A stretch of DNA of 10,969 nt, from positions 1 through 10,969 of the forward strand of contig NBMG01000080.1 of assembly GCA_002084865.1 (NCBI GenBank). The letters are read 5' to 3'. This document shows, piece by piece, positions 1 through 5,978 of this stretch; the first letter of the stretch is position 1; the number at the start of each line of letters is the position of its first letter. A program made the translations under genes and the position numbers. Under the pieces are notes generated by a model that saw only the letters and a list, made by a program, of their open reading frames with translations, was not told the DNA's origin and ran no database searches. The stretch comes from Candidatus Atribacteria bacterium 4572_76. GTDB lineage: Bacteria > Atribacterota > Phoenicimicrobiia > Phoenicimicrobiales > Phoenicimicrobiaceae.

Positions 1-90
1 CTCTCCGTCCAGGGGCGAGGGAATATGGATAATAAAATTTTCATCAGGTAGGGGGTGGATTCATCTGCCCCGATCTTTTGGAAATTTCTT

Positions 91-185
91 TTGGCGGGTT
101 CGATAAATCAAACCCCTACATTTAGGTAGACAAGCGGGACGACGCCTATCCTACGGAGGACAGACACAAGGTCTGTCCCTACAGG
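91..185. repeat. Cluster of short REP-like palindromes downstream of serS
   Basis: Three palindromic units lie close together in the 279-base non-coding stretch at the left edge. The first (96-115) is a near-perfect inverted repeat of GGGTTCGAT and ATCAAACCC. The second (about 127-154) is a degenerate relative of the GACAAGCG family seen at 7046 and 10768. The third (158-178) is a perfect 8-bp inverted repeat, GGACAGAC/GTCTGTCC, with the 5-base loop ACAAG. It matches in design the units at 5852 and 10729, in the opposite orientation. I see no gene in 1-279. Confidence 0.7.
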
Positions 186-242
186 AAGGCTGGTAGATGT
201 TTCGTGCCTTTATAGTATTCGTATTTTTTCTTTAATTAAATA

Positions 243-274
243 CTAACGACTATTCACTATTCACTAGCGACTAA
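243..274. repeat. Degenerate heptanucleotide tandem tract
   Basis: Four and a half 7-base units with consensus CTAnnnA (CTAACGA, CTATTCA twice, CTAGCGA, CTAA) follow the serS stop codon. Read in the serS direction, the tract resembles the one directly after the LolA-like gene at 10626. No terminator-like hairpin with a T-run is visible here. Confidence 0.75.
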
Positions 275-279
275 TTTAA

Positions 280-1535
280 TTATCGAGTTATTTTTTCAAG
301 CCCTCCCATATAAGGGCGAAGGACATCGGGGATAGCTACACTTCCGTCCATCTGCTGAAAATTTTCTAATATGGCAACCAGGGTTCTCCCCACAGCTAAA
401 CCAGAACCGTTTAAGGTGTGGACAAAATTCACTTTCTCTTTTTCTTTTGAACGATATCTTATCATTGCTCTTCTGGCTTGAAAATCTTCACAGTTACTGC
501 AGGATGATATCTCTCTATATTTTTTCTGGGCCGGCAATAGGTCTTGGCTGCTGAAAATCCCATATCCCCGGTGCAAAGAACAATTACCCGATAGGGTATT
601 TCCAATCTTTTTAAAACTTCTTCAGCGTTTTTAGTTAAAGCTTCCAATTCATTATAAGAATCTTCCGGTCTGCAAATTTTTACCAATTCCACTTTATTAA
701 ATTGGTGCTGCCTGATTAAACCCCTTACATCTTTTCCGTAAGAACCGGCTTCTTTACGGAAACAGGCTGTATAGGCAGTATAGTAAAGAGGCAAGTCATC
801 ATCATTTAAAATCTCCTGCCGATGTAGATTGGTTAAAGGTACTTCAGCAGTAGGCACCAGATAAAGACCATTTTCGCATTTAAATAAATCACTTTCAAAT
901 TTGGGCAGCTGCCCGGTACCGGTCATTGTTTCAGCATTTACTAAAAAAGGAGGGAATATTTCTTTGTACCCGTGTTCATTAGTATGAAGGTCAAGCATAA
1001 AATTAATTAGAGCTCTTTCCAGTTTAGCCCCCATCCCTTTTAATACGGTAAAGCGGGCTGAGGCCACTTTTGCCCCCTTTTCAAAATCGAGTATATCCAG
1101 GGCTTCGCCGATATCCCAATGAGGTAAAGGAGTGAAATCGAATTCACGCGGTTCTCCCCATTTTTTTATCTCTGTATTATCCTTTTCGTCTTCTCCCAGA
1201 GGTACACTTTCATGGGGGATATTGGGAATTTCTAATAAAGTTTTATTTATCTCTTCTTCAACCTTTTTAATCAGGGTATCTAATTCTTTAATTTTGGTTG
1301 AAACTTCTTTCATGGCCAGAATCTTTTCCTGAGCATCTTTCTTTTCTTTTTTTAATTTTCCGATTTCCTCACTCACTGTGTTTCTTTTTTCTTTTAGGGC
1401 ACCTGCTTTTAATAATAATTCTCTTCTTTCTTGATCAAGCTTTAATATCCCTTCAAGATTAATTTTCTCTTTTCTTTTTTTTAAAGCCTCTTTTACTTTC
1501 TCCGGATTAGAACGAATAAGTTTTATATCTAACAT
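280..1535 (-). pseudogene. serS: Seryl-tRNA synthetase, interrupted by an internal 16-nt deletion
   Basis: SerRS is the cytoplasmic class II enzyme that charges tRNA-Ser. The reading frame from 1535 encodes the N-terminal antiparallel coiled-coil arm (about residues 25-105), the serine-binding TAEVPLTN (229-236) and motif 2 (FRKEAGSYGKDVRGLIRQHQ, 259-278). It runs to GDMGFSAAKTY, residue 333. There the frame is lost: the family's conserved D-I/L-E-V-W segment is absent and the next codons (LPAQKKYREISS) continue in another frame. That frame keeps motif 3 (GLAVGRTLVAILENFQQ) and ends at a TAA at 280. Restoring 16 bases would give about 423 residues, a normal SerRS length. Without them the frame reads 24 foreign residues and stops at 462. 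The start is supported by AGAGGGG seven bases upstream of the ATG. The lost segment contains an acidic residue thought to bind catalytic metal, so the product should be inactive. An assembly or sequencing error is a real alternative. Confidence 0.93.
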
Positions 1536-1558
1536 TTTTTGTCCCCTCTTTAAATATA

Positions 1559-1587
1559 GTGATAAGTGATGAGTAATAAGTGATGAA
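1559..1587. repeat. Heptad tract, left flank of the IVP-like gene
   Basis: Four 7-base units (GTGATAA, GTGATGA, GTAATAA, GTGATGA) lie between the IVP-like gene and serS. The 19-mer ATAAGTGATGAGTAATAAG (1562-1580) recurs exactly at 5719-5737. The 11-mer GAGTAATAAGT (1571-1581) recurs inverted at 2019-2029, on the other side of the IVP-like gene. Confidence 0.8.
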
Positions 1588-1605
1588 TAAAAGATATATT
1601 TGAAA

Positions 1606-1965
1606 TTACTTTTTTAAATGATATATTAATCCATTTATCAATTTTTGTACAAATTTAAGGTCCTCTAATAAAATATCTAAATTATTTAAATATTCTAACC
1701 TGTTTGCAATAATAATTTGCGTCTCGAGTTCAGATAATGATCCTAAGGCTATGTATAAAAATTGAATAAATTCTTTTTTAGAGCTTCTTGCAGCACCTTC
1801 AGCAATATTTGAAGGAACAGAAACCGCTGCTCTTCTTATTTGATTTGTTAAACCATAAAGTTCTTTGTTTGGAAAAGGCTCAGTGATTTCGTAAATATAA
1901 CTAACCAAGTCCATACTTTTTTTCCAAACTTCCAAATCTTTATGATTCTTTATTTCTTTGCTCAT
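1606..1965 (-). CDS. Four-helix-bundle protein, 23S rRNA intervening-sequence (IVP) family
   Basis: This 119-residue protein matches the IVP/S23 four-helix-bundle family, first known from open reading frames inside 23S rRNA intervening sequences of Leptospira and related bacteria. Recognition comes from the order of motifs: an opening DLEVWKKSMDL, then YGLTNQIRRAAVSVPSNIAEG (about residues 37-57), then FIQFLYIALGSLSELETQI, each an amphipathic helix. Length is typical and it appears intact. No enzymatic function is established; the Avd protein of diversity-generating retroelements belongs to the same superfamily, but no reverse transcriptase or variable repeat is present here. The start has the Shine-Dalgarno AAGGAG (1975-1980) nine bases upstream. 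That site and the start codon lie inside a heptad-repeat tract. Inverted heptad tracts flank the gene, which sits between rtcB and serS like an inserted cassette. Confidence 0.88.
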   Translation of the reverse strand: MSKEIKNHKDLEVWKKSMDLVSYIYEITEPFPNKELYGLTNQIRRAAVSVPSNIAEGAARSSKKEFIQFLYIALGSLSELETQIIIANRLEYLNNLDILLEDLKFVQKLINGLIYHLKK

Positions 1966-2055
1966 TACTACTCACTCCTTGCTTCTTATTCTTGATCGTT
2001 TACTGCTTATTACTGGTTACTTATTACTCATTACTGATTAGTTAGCTCGCTAACT
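1961..2055. repeat. Heptad tract, right flank of the IVP-like gene
   Basis: A run of about thirteen degenerate 7-base units can be read from the IVP-like start codon to the end of rtcB (for example TTATTAC at 2007 and 2021, TGGTTAC at 2014, TCATTAC at 2028). The tract contains the ribosome binding site and start of the IVP-like gene. It is the inverted counterpart of the tract at 1559, sharing an 11-base exact inverted match. Confidence 0.7.
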
Positions 2056-2059
2056 AATC
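2036..2059. repeat. Perfect 11-bp inverted repeat immediately after rtcB
   Basis: GATTAGTTAGC and its complement flank a 2-base centre, ending two bases from the rtcB stop codon. It would form a strong hairpin in the operon transcript. No T-run follows on the minus strand, so it does not look like an intrinsic terminator; it may pause transcription or protect the rtcB 3' end. Confidence 0.7.
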
Positions 2060-2061
2060 AT

Positions 2062-4968
2062 TCATCCTTTAATAACCCCCAATGGTCGCATCCTCACCAC
2101 TTTTCTGGATATACCGGTTTGATGCATTACTTCCACTACTTCACTTACATCTTTATAGGCATCGGACATCTCCTCAACCAGAGTCCCCCGGCTTTCTGCT
2201 TTTACAATTATTCCCTTTTCTCTCAACTCTTGTCGAATGTCTCTTCCTCGGGCCTGTTTTTTAGCTTTCATTCTACTCATTACCCTTCCTGCTCCATGAC
2301 AGGTTGAGCCAAAGGTTTCTTCCATAGCTTTCTCGGTACCCACCAGACAGTATGAACATCTCCCCATATCTCCGGGAATTAATACCGGCTGTCCTATCTT
2401 CTTATATTTTTCCGGTATATCAGGATGATGTGGAGGAAAAGCCCGGGTAGCCCCTTTTCTATGCACACACAGTTTTATTTTCTTCCCTTTCAAGTTATGT
2501 TCTTCTATTTTGGCAATATTATGGGCCACATCATAGATTAGTTTTAATCCTAATTCTTCTGGAGTGCTTCGAAAAACCTTAGCAAAAACCTCACGAGTCC
2601 AGTGCATTATACACTGGCGGTTCGCCCAGGCATAATTTGCCGCACAGGCCATAGCTGCATAATAATTTTTCCCTTCCGGTGAAGACAGAGGGGCACAGGC
2701 TAATTGCCGGTCGGGAAGCTGAATCCCATATTTGCTTACCGCTTTCTGCATGGTTATTAAGTAATCGGTACATACCTGATGCCCTAACCCCCGTGAACCA
2801 CAATGAATCATTACGGTAATTTGCCCTTCTTCCAACCCCAGTTCCCGGGCAACTTCAGGATCATATACTTTATCGATTACCTGAATCTCTAAAAAATGAT
2901 TACCGGAGCCGAGGGTGCCTAATTGAGGTTTTCCTCTTTCTATGGCATGTTTACTGACTAGATCAGGATTAGCATCTTTCATGCACCCTTCTTCTTCGGT
3001 AAATAAAATGTCTTCTTCCCAGCCAAAACCTCTCTCTACAGCCCACCTGGAACCTCTTCTTAAAACATTTCTTATTTCATTATAACTTACTTTTATCTTC
3101 CCTTTCGAACCCACACCGGAAGGAATAGCCCTGAATAATTCATTTACTAATAATTCAATTTTCGGCTTCACTTCTTTTTGGGTTAAATTGGTCCTTACTA
3201 ATCTGATTCCGCAGTTTGAAACTACAAAATTATTTGCAATGAAATTATGATTAGGATGTTTCACGGTGAAATCATATACATAATTATTGAAATCTACTTT
3301 CTTCTTATTAATAATTTCATCCCATAACATTCCTGAACTACCCAACCCTTCAGTCTTTATCTTTATAAAATCTTTAAAAGAGAGAGAATTAAAACTAATC
3401 CTAGAAGATGTTTTTCTTCCTTCATAAATTGAACGTTGAATGAATCGAAGATTGACATATCTTTTTTCAAGAATTAAATGTTTATATTTTAAATAATGTA
3501 CTGTGCTATTTGCAATAAAACTTCGCTTTTTATTATATTCAAAACCAATTTTACTATAAAGGTTGATTAAGTCCTTGTTCTGACCAGATAAGATTAATCG
3601 GAGACGGTGAGATATATCCCCTCCTTTATTTACATATTCAATTCTCTGACTTATCTTTTGAGTTTTAACGCCAAATTCAGTTAATAAATCAGAAATTTCT
3701 TCTAAGAATTTTCTCCCACTTCCAATAAAACCTTCTTGTTTATTCATGGAAATCATTGGACAATAAAAAGTATAGTTATGGTTTAACACCGTTTTAGGCG
3801 TAGACATTTCCGCTCCAAAAAATGCTGCTAAAAAAAGCCTTTTTTGCCAAAGCAAGGCCTTAATAATCCACTGAGGAAGGTAGTAATCTTGATTGGTTTT
3901 CTTCCCCAAAGGAGTTCCTAAGCCAACTAAAAGGATAGCAAAACTGCTTGAAACAACTTTACAAAATGTTTCTATGTTAGAAAATTCACATTTTCCATAT
4001 AGAGTATCTATTTTATGGTCTCTTTTTCTATGGTAAACCCGGGAACAATTATATCCAATACAAGATATATCTCTTCTTATCTCTTCAAGGTCTTTAGGTT
4101 TACCATAAAAGCTAGTCACGCCTTTCCCTTTCTCTTTGACAAAATGAATGTTACCATCTCCAAATACATATCCCATTATTTTTAAGATATAAGGCAATTG
4201 AGGAGAATTGTATCTTAAAGGTAAAAGGCTTCTCTTTTTTAAATGAGATATAATTTGATTTAATCCATTTCCATTATTTCCCTTTCCTAATTTTAGAAGT
4301 AATTCTTTTACTTTTTCTTCATTAAGGATAATCTCGTTGCTCGGTTCCTTATAAGGGACACCTTCAAAAGGATAAATAGCCACTTCGTCTCCTGCCTCCA
4401 AATTCCCCAAAGAAATCATTCCATCTTTGGTATAAAAAGGATGGTCCTCAGTGGCAATAATCGTTTTACCAGTTTTGGTTGTTATTTTATAGACTTCATC
4501 ATCAGGAATTTTTTTTAAAAAATTAATAATTTTAGTATTCGTTAAACTTTCTTTTTTAAAATCAAAACAATTTATCTCTTCTTTTGCCCATAACTCTTCA
4601 AATTCTCTAATTTTTAAGGTATAACCAAAAGGATGTAAAATTAATGCATCTGGAGAAAGGCAATTTATGTCAAAGCCCACTCCTCCGGGGGAGATAACTC
4701 CGTCATCTAAAGAGGTAGCCGCTACTCCGCCAATACAAAAACCATACCCCCAGTGGATATCAGGCATAGCCAATGAACGGCCTACGATTCCCGGCAGGAA
4801 AGCCACGTTGGCAACCTGCTCCGGAGCCTGGTCCTGGCGGATCTTTTCTAATAAATTCGAAGAAGCATAAATCAAGCCGGGGACTCTCATCCCGGAATTA
4901 TAGGTTTTGGGAATTTCCCAGCGATATTCGTCGATTTTATTTAAAGGTCCTTCCCATGATTGTTTCAT
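2062..4968 (-). CDS. rtcB: RtcB RNA-splicing ligase precursor interrupted by an intein
   Basis: RtcB joins RNA 2',3'-cyclic phosphate (or 3'-phosphate) ends to 5'-OH ends using GTP and Mn2+, in tRNA splicing or RNA repair. The 968-residue precursor holds exteins at residues 1-102 and 586-968, which join into a 485-residue ligase of normal length. Diagnostic sites: GGVGFD with metal-ligand Asp100; Cys586, the matching metal-ligand Cys; GSGNHFLE with His691; HCGSRGLGH with His722 and His730; DVAHNIAK with His816; and CHGAGR with His891, the histidine guanylylated in characterised RtcB. All are intact, so the spliced enzyme should be active. Shine-Dalgarno AAAGGAGG lies eight bases upstream of the ATG. 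The archease gene ends 26 bases upstream, so the two are very likely co-transcribed, consistent with archease being the RtcB activator. The two ligase-coding parts are contiguous only after protein splicing. Confidence 0.97.
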   Translation of the reverse strand: MKQSWEGPLNKIDEYRWEIPKTYNSGMRVPGLIYASSNLLEKIRQDQAPEQVANVAFLPGIVGRSLAMPDIHWGYGFCIGGVAATSLDDGVISPGGVGFDINCLSPDALILHPFGYTLKIREFEELWAKEEINCFDFKKESLTNTKIINFLKKIPDDEVYKITTKTGKTIIATEDHPFYTKDGMISLGNLEAGDEVAIYPFEGVPYKEPSNEIILNEEKVKELLLKLGKGNNGNGLNQIISHLKKRSLLPLRYNSPQLPYILKIMGYVFGDGNIHFVKEKGKGVTSFYGKPKDLEEIRRDISCIGYNCSRVYHRKRDHKIDTLYGKCEFSNIETFCKVVSSSFAILLVGLGTPLGKKTNQDYYLPQWIIKALLWQKRLFLAAFFGAEMSTPKTVLNHNYTFYCPMISMNKQEGFIGSGRKFLEEISDLLTEFGVKTQKISQRIEYVNKGGDISHRLRLILSGQNKDLINLYSKIGFEYNKKRSFIANSTVHYLKYKHLILEKRYVNLRFIQRSIYEGRKTSSRISFNSLSFKDFIKIKTEGLGSSGMLWDEIINKKKVDFNNYVYDFTVKHPNHNFIANNFVVSNCGIRLVRTNLTQKEVKPKIELLVNELFRAIPSGVGSKGKIKVSYNEIRNVLRRGSRWAVERGFGWEEDILFTEEEGCMKDANPDLVSKHAIERGKPQLGTLGSGNHFLEIQVIDKVYDPEVARELGLEEGQITVMIHCGSRGLGHQVCTDYLITMQKAVSKYGIQLPDRQLACAPLSSPEGKNYYAAMACAANYAWANRQCIMHWTREVFAKVFRSTPEELGLKLIYDVAHNIAKIEEHNLKGKKIKLCVHRKGATRAFPPHHPDIPEKYKKIGQPVLIPGDMGRCSYCLVGTEKAMEETFGSTCHGAGRVMSRMKAKKQARGRDIRQELREKGIIVKAESRGTLVEEMSDAYKDVSEVVEVMHQTGISRKVVRMRPLGVIKG
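3214..4662 (-). mobile_element. Intein with LAGLIDADG homing endonuclease, inserted in RtcB
   Basis: The insert spans precursor residues 103-585 (483 residues), between GGVGFDIN and CGIRLVR. Cys103 starts splicing block A (CLSPDALIL). Block B contains TEDH at 173-176. Block F/G ends HNFIANNFVVSN with terminal Asn585, and Cys586 is the +1 nucleophile. The penultimate residue is Ser584 rather than the usual His. A two-motif LAGLIDADG endonuclease lies in the middle: the first motif, around residues 261-272 (IMGYVFGDG), has an acidic Asp271, and the second, around 379-389 (FLAAFFGAEMS), has Glu386. Both acidic positions are kept, so the endonuclease may still cut. The insertion point sits at the metal-binding Cys of RtcB, typical of inteins targeting the most conserved codons of a host gene. 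Confidence 0.95.
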
Positions 4969-4994
4969 ATTAATCCCCTCCTTTGTAGGGATGA

Positions 4995-5333
4995 TTATAC
5001 AGAATAAAGATATATCCTTTTTAATAAATCCATCCCCTCAACTTCTGCCTCAATTTGAAAATCAGATAATTCCTTTATTTTAAATTTGTTTAAAATAACT
5101 AATTTTGTTTCACTAATATATAAAAGTTCATTAAGCCAGGCGAAGAGTAAGCCTTCCAGGTTGTCAGCTTCCAGCTTTATTTTGTCATAAAAATTTTCTT
5201 TAATATTTTTAGTTTCCCCGGCGATAATTTCAAACATCCCTTTAGCGGCATTGGTAAAAACTTCTCTTTTAGTTTTGCCATAGGCCTCTATTCCGATATC
5301 GGCAGTATGTTCGAGGATTTCAAATTCTTTCAT
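4995..5333 (-). CDS. Archease, RtcB activator, apparently C-terminally truncated
   Basis: Archease is a small metal-binding protein that stimulates RtcB guanylylation and turnover. The family is recognised from the N-terminal EHTADIGIEAYGKTKREVF (residues 8-26), the following AAKGMF and the central LLFAWLNELLY. The protein has 112 residues, whereas archeases are usually about 135-145. It ends EVEGMDLLKRIYLYSV, with no sign of the family's C-terminal segment (the vKAvTYH-like strand and the final FD[IV] whose Asp binds metal). Neither other frame before rtcB encodes that segment. So this looks like a deletion rather than a simple frameshift. Shine-Dalgarno AAAGGGG (5343-5349) lies nine bases upstream. 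It is the first gene after the T-box terminator. Activity is doubtful; the family call is firm. Confidence 0.9.
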   Translation of the reverse strand: MKEFEILEHTADIGIEAYGKTKREVFTNAAKGMFEIIAGETKNIKENFYDKIKLEADNLEGLLFAWLNELLYISETKLVILNKFKIKELSDFQIEAEVEGMDLLKRIYLYSV

Positions 5334-5353
5334 ATTATTTAACCCCTTTATTA

Positions 5354-5402
5354 AAACAAAAACTCTCGTCAGCTAGTAACATCTACTACTAGGGACGAGA
5401 GT
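5354..5402 (-). terminator. T-box intrinsic terminator
   Basis: A 9-bp stem ACTCTCGTC/GACGAGAGT (5394-5402 with 5362-5370) carries an inner TAGTA/TACTA stem and is followed by a T-rich run (5361-5354). Bases CGTCCC in its 5' arm can instead pair with the T-box sequence at 5410-5423. This gives the mutually exclusive antiterminator. It lies about 20 bases ahead of the archease start. Confidence 0.95.
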
Positions 5403-5629
5403 TTAATCACGTGGTACCACCCTGATTCAATAGGAAAAATATCCTATCCTTCATTGGCTAATTGTTTAACACACCTTAACATGTGTTTCCGAATATTTTG
5501 ATTTCACCGGAAATATTAATAAGAGTGGAATTCGATAAAACCAATACTGATTTTCACCAACCATCAGCTCTCTAAAATTGGCTGCTTACCTACTTTTCCC
5601 TTTTATTTTTTTCTTTTATTATATTGTTT
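5354..5629 (-). promoter_or_regulatory. T-box leader riboswitch, probable serine specificity
   Basis: T-box leaders bind uncharged tRNA and then allow transcription of the downstream genes. The conserved T-box AGGGTGGTACCACG is at 5410-5423. Stem I is recognisable from the AGTA of the specifier loop near 5592-5595, the GAGAG segment and the hairpin CTGAT/ATCAG with loop GGTTGGTGAAA (5548-5568). The 3' side of the specifier loop reads GAA-T-TCC-A. Aligned with the GAAN-codon-A arrangement of the B. subtilis glyQS leader, this gives specifier UCC (5527-5529), Ser. Additional hairpins AACACA/TGTGTT and ATAGGA/TCCTAT fit stems II/III. serS lies downstream, supporting serine. The UGGN base (5416) is U, pairing best with A73, whereas tRNA-Ser usually has G73, so a G-U pair would be needed. 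The immediate targets are archease and rtcB. Confidence 0.93.
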
Positions 5630-5635
5630 ACCAAT

Positions 5636-5665
5636 ATTATATGTTTTAACTACTCTTTTTGTCAA
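5636..5665 (-). promoter_or_regulatory. Sigma70-type promoter of the T-box operon
   Basis: A perfect -35 TTGACA (5660-5665) and a perfect -10 TATAAT (5636-5641) are separated by 18 bases. Initiation would fall near 5629, just upstream of T-box stem I. A heptad-repeat tract starts eight bases beyond the -35 box. Confidence 0.9.
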
Positions 5666-5673
5666 GCTTTACT

Positions 5674-5735
5674 CGTATTGCGTATTGCGCATCAAGTATT
5701 GCGTGGAGAAATACAGTAATAAGTGATGAGTAATA
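5674..5735. repeat. Two heptad-repeat tracts upstream of the T-box promoter
   Basis: At 5674-5701 four 7-base units appear (CGTATTG twice, CGCATCA, AGTATTG). At 5715-5735 three units (AGTAATA, AGTGATG, AGTAATA) follow and include the 19-mer shared with 1562-1580. The first tract is the complement of the CAATACG-type units at 10816-10839. Confidence 0.75.
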
Positions 5736-5851
5736 AGAGGAAATAGTTAGTTAGTTACCTGGTTAACTGGTTAAGAAAATAGAATAAAGGAGTCAGAAGA
5801 TAAGATAGTGTTGAGTATCGCATGAATAAAACAATAAGAAATAATATGTAG

Positions 5852-5872
5852 GGGCAGACCTTGTGTCTGCCC
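5852..5872. repeat. REP-like palindrome, GGGCAGAC family
   Basis: GGGCAGAC and GTCTGCCC pair perfectly around the loop CTTGT, flanked upstream by GTAG. Near-identical units lie at 10729-10749 and, inverted, at 158-178. The constant loop and flank show a dispersed element, not a terminator. Confidence 0.85.
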
Positions 5873-5905
5873 GTAAGGGGTAATGGGTTTCGCAATGACA
5901 GAAAT

Positions 5906-5948
5906 GGGCAGAAAAATAATTACCCGAAAATAATTATTGTTCCTGCCC
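5906..5948. repeat. Bipartite hairpin downstream of the DUF62 gene
   Basis: Two nested stems, GGGCAG/CTGCCC outside and AATAATTA/TAATTATT inside, form a 43-base hairpin. It begins 31 bases after the DUF62 stop codon, in that gene's direction. No T-run follows. It may stabilise the 3' end or be another extragenic palindrome. Confidence 0.65.
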
Positions 5949-5978
5949 AATATTAAAAACTAGTTTTTATTTGTAAAT

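Larger units (their letters stand above)
5741..5978. other. Non-coding stretch between the T-box operon and the DUF62 gene
   Basis: No gene-like frame is seen. It holds TTAG/GGTTAAC-type short repeats (5744-5775), the palindromic units at 5852 and 5906 listed separately, and the 14-base palindrome AAAAACTAGTTTTT (5955-5968) close to the DUF62 stop codon. The last could act as a weak terminator for that gene. Confidence 0.5.

Noticed and set aside
243..274. CRISPR array
   Set aside because: Repeats are 7-base, contiguous and degenerate with no spacers; no cas genes are nearby.
531..545. Programmed frameshift in serS
   Set aside because: A frameshift alone would not supply the missing five conserved residues, and there is no slippery heptamer or evident stimulatory structure.
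280..576. A separate 98-residue gene at the end of serS
   Set aside because: Its residues from LPAQKKYREIS onward are the SerRS C-terminus including motif 3; the first residues are out-of-frame SerRS sequence, so it is a fragment of the broken serS.
2036..2059. Intrinsic terminator after rtcB
   Set aside because: The hairpin is strong but no T-run follows on the minus strand; it fits the repeat class better.
1606..2059. Diversity-generating retroelement accessory gene (avd)
   Set aside because: Same superfamily, but no reverse transcriptase, template repeat or variable repeat is visible in the window.
5530..5532. Phe (UUC) reading of the T-box specifier
   Set aside because: It breaks the GAAN-codon-purine arrangement known from glyQS, and the downstream synthetase is serS; kept only as a caveat.
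5955..5968. AAAAACTAGTTTTT as a strong terminator of the DUF62 gene
   Set aside because: The palindrome has no GC-rich stem and no real loop; at most a weak signal.
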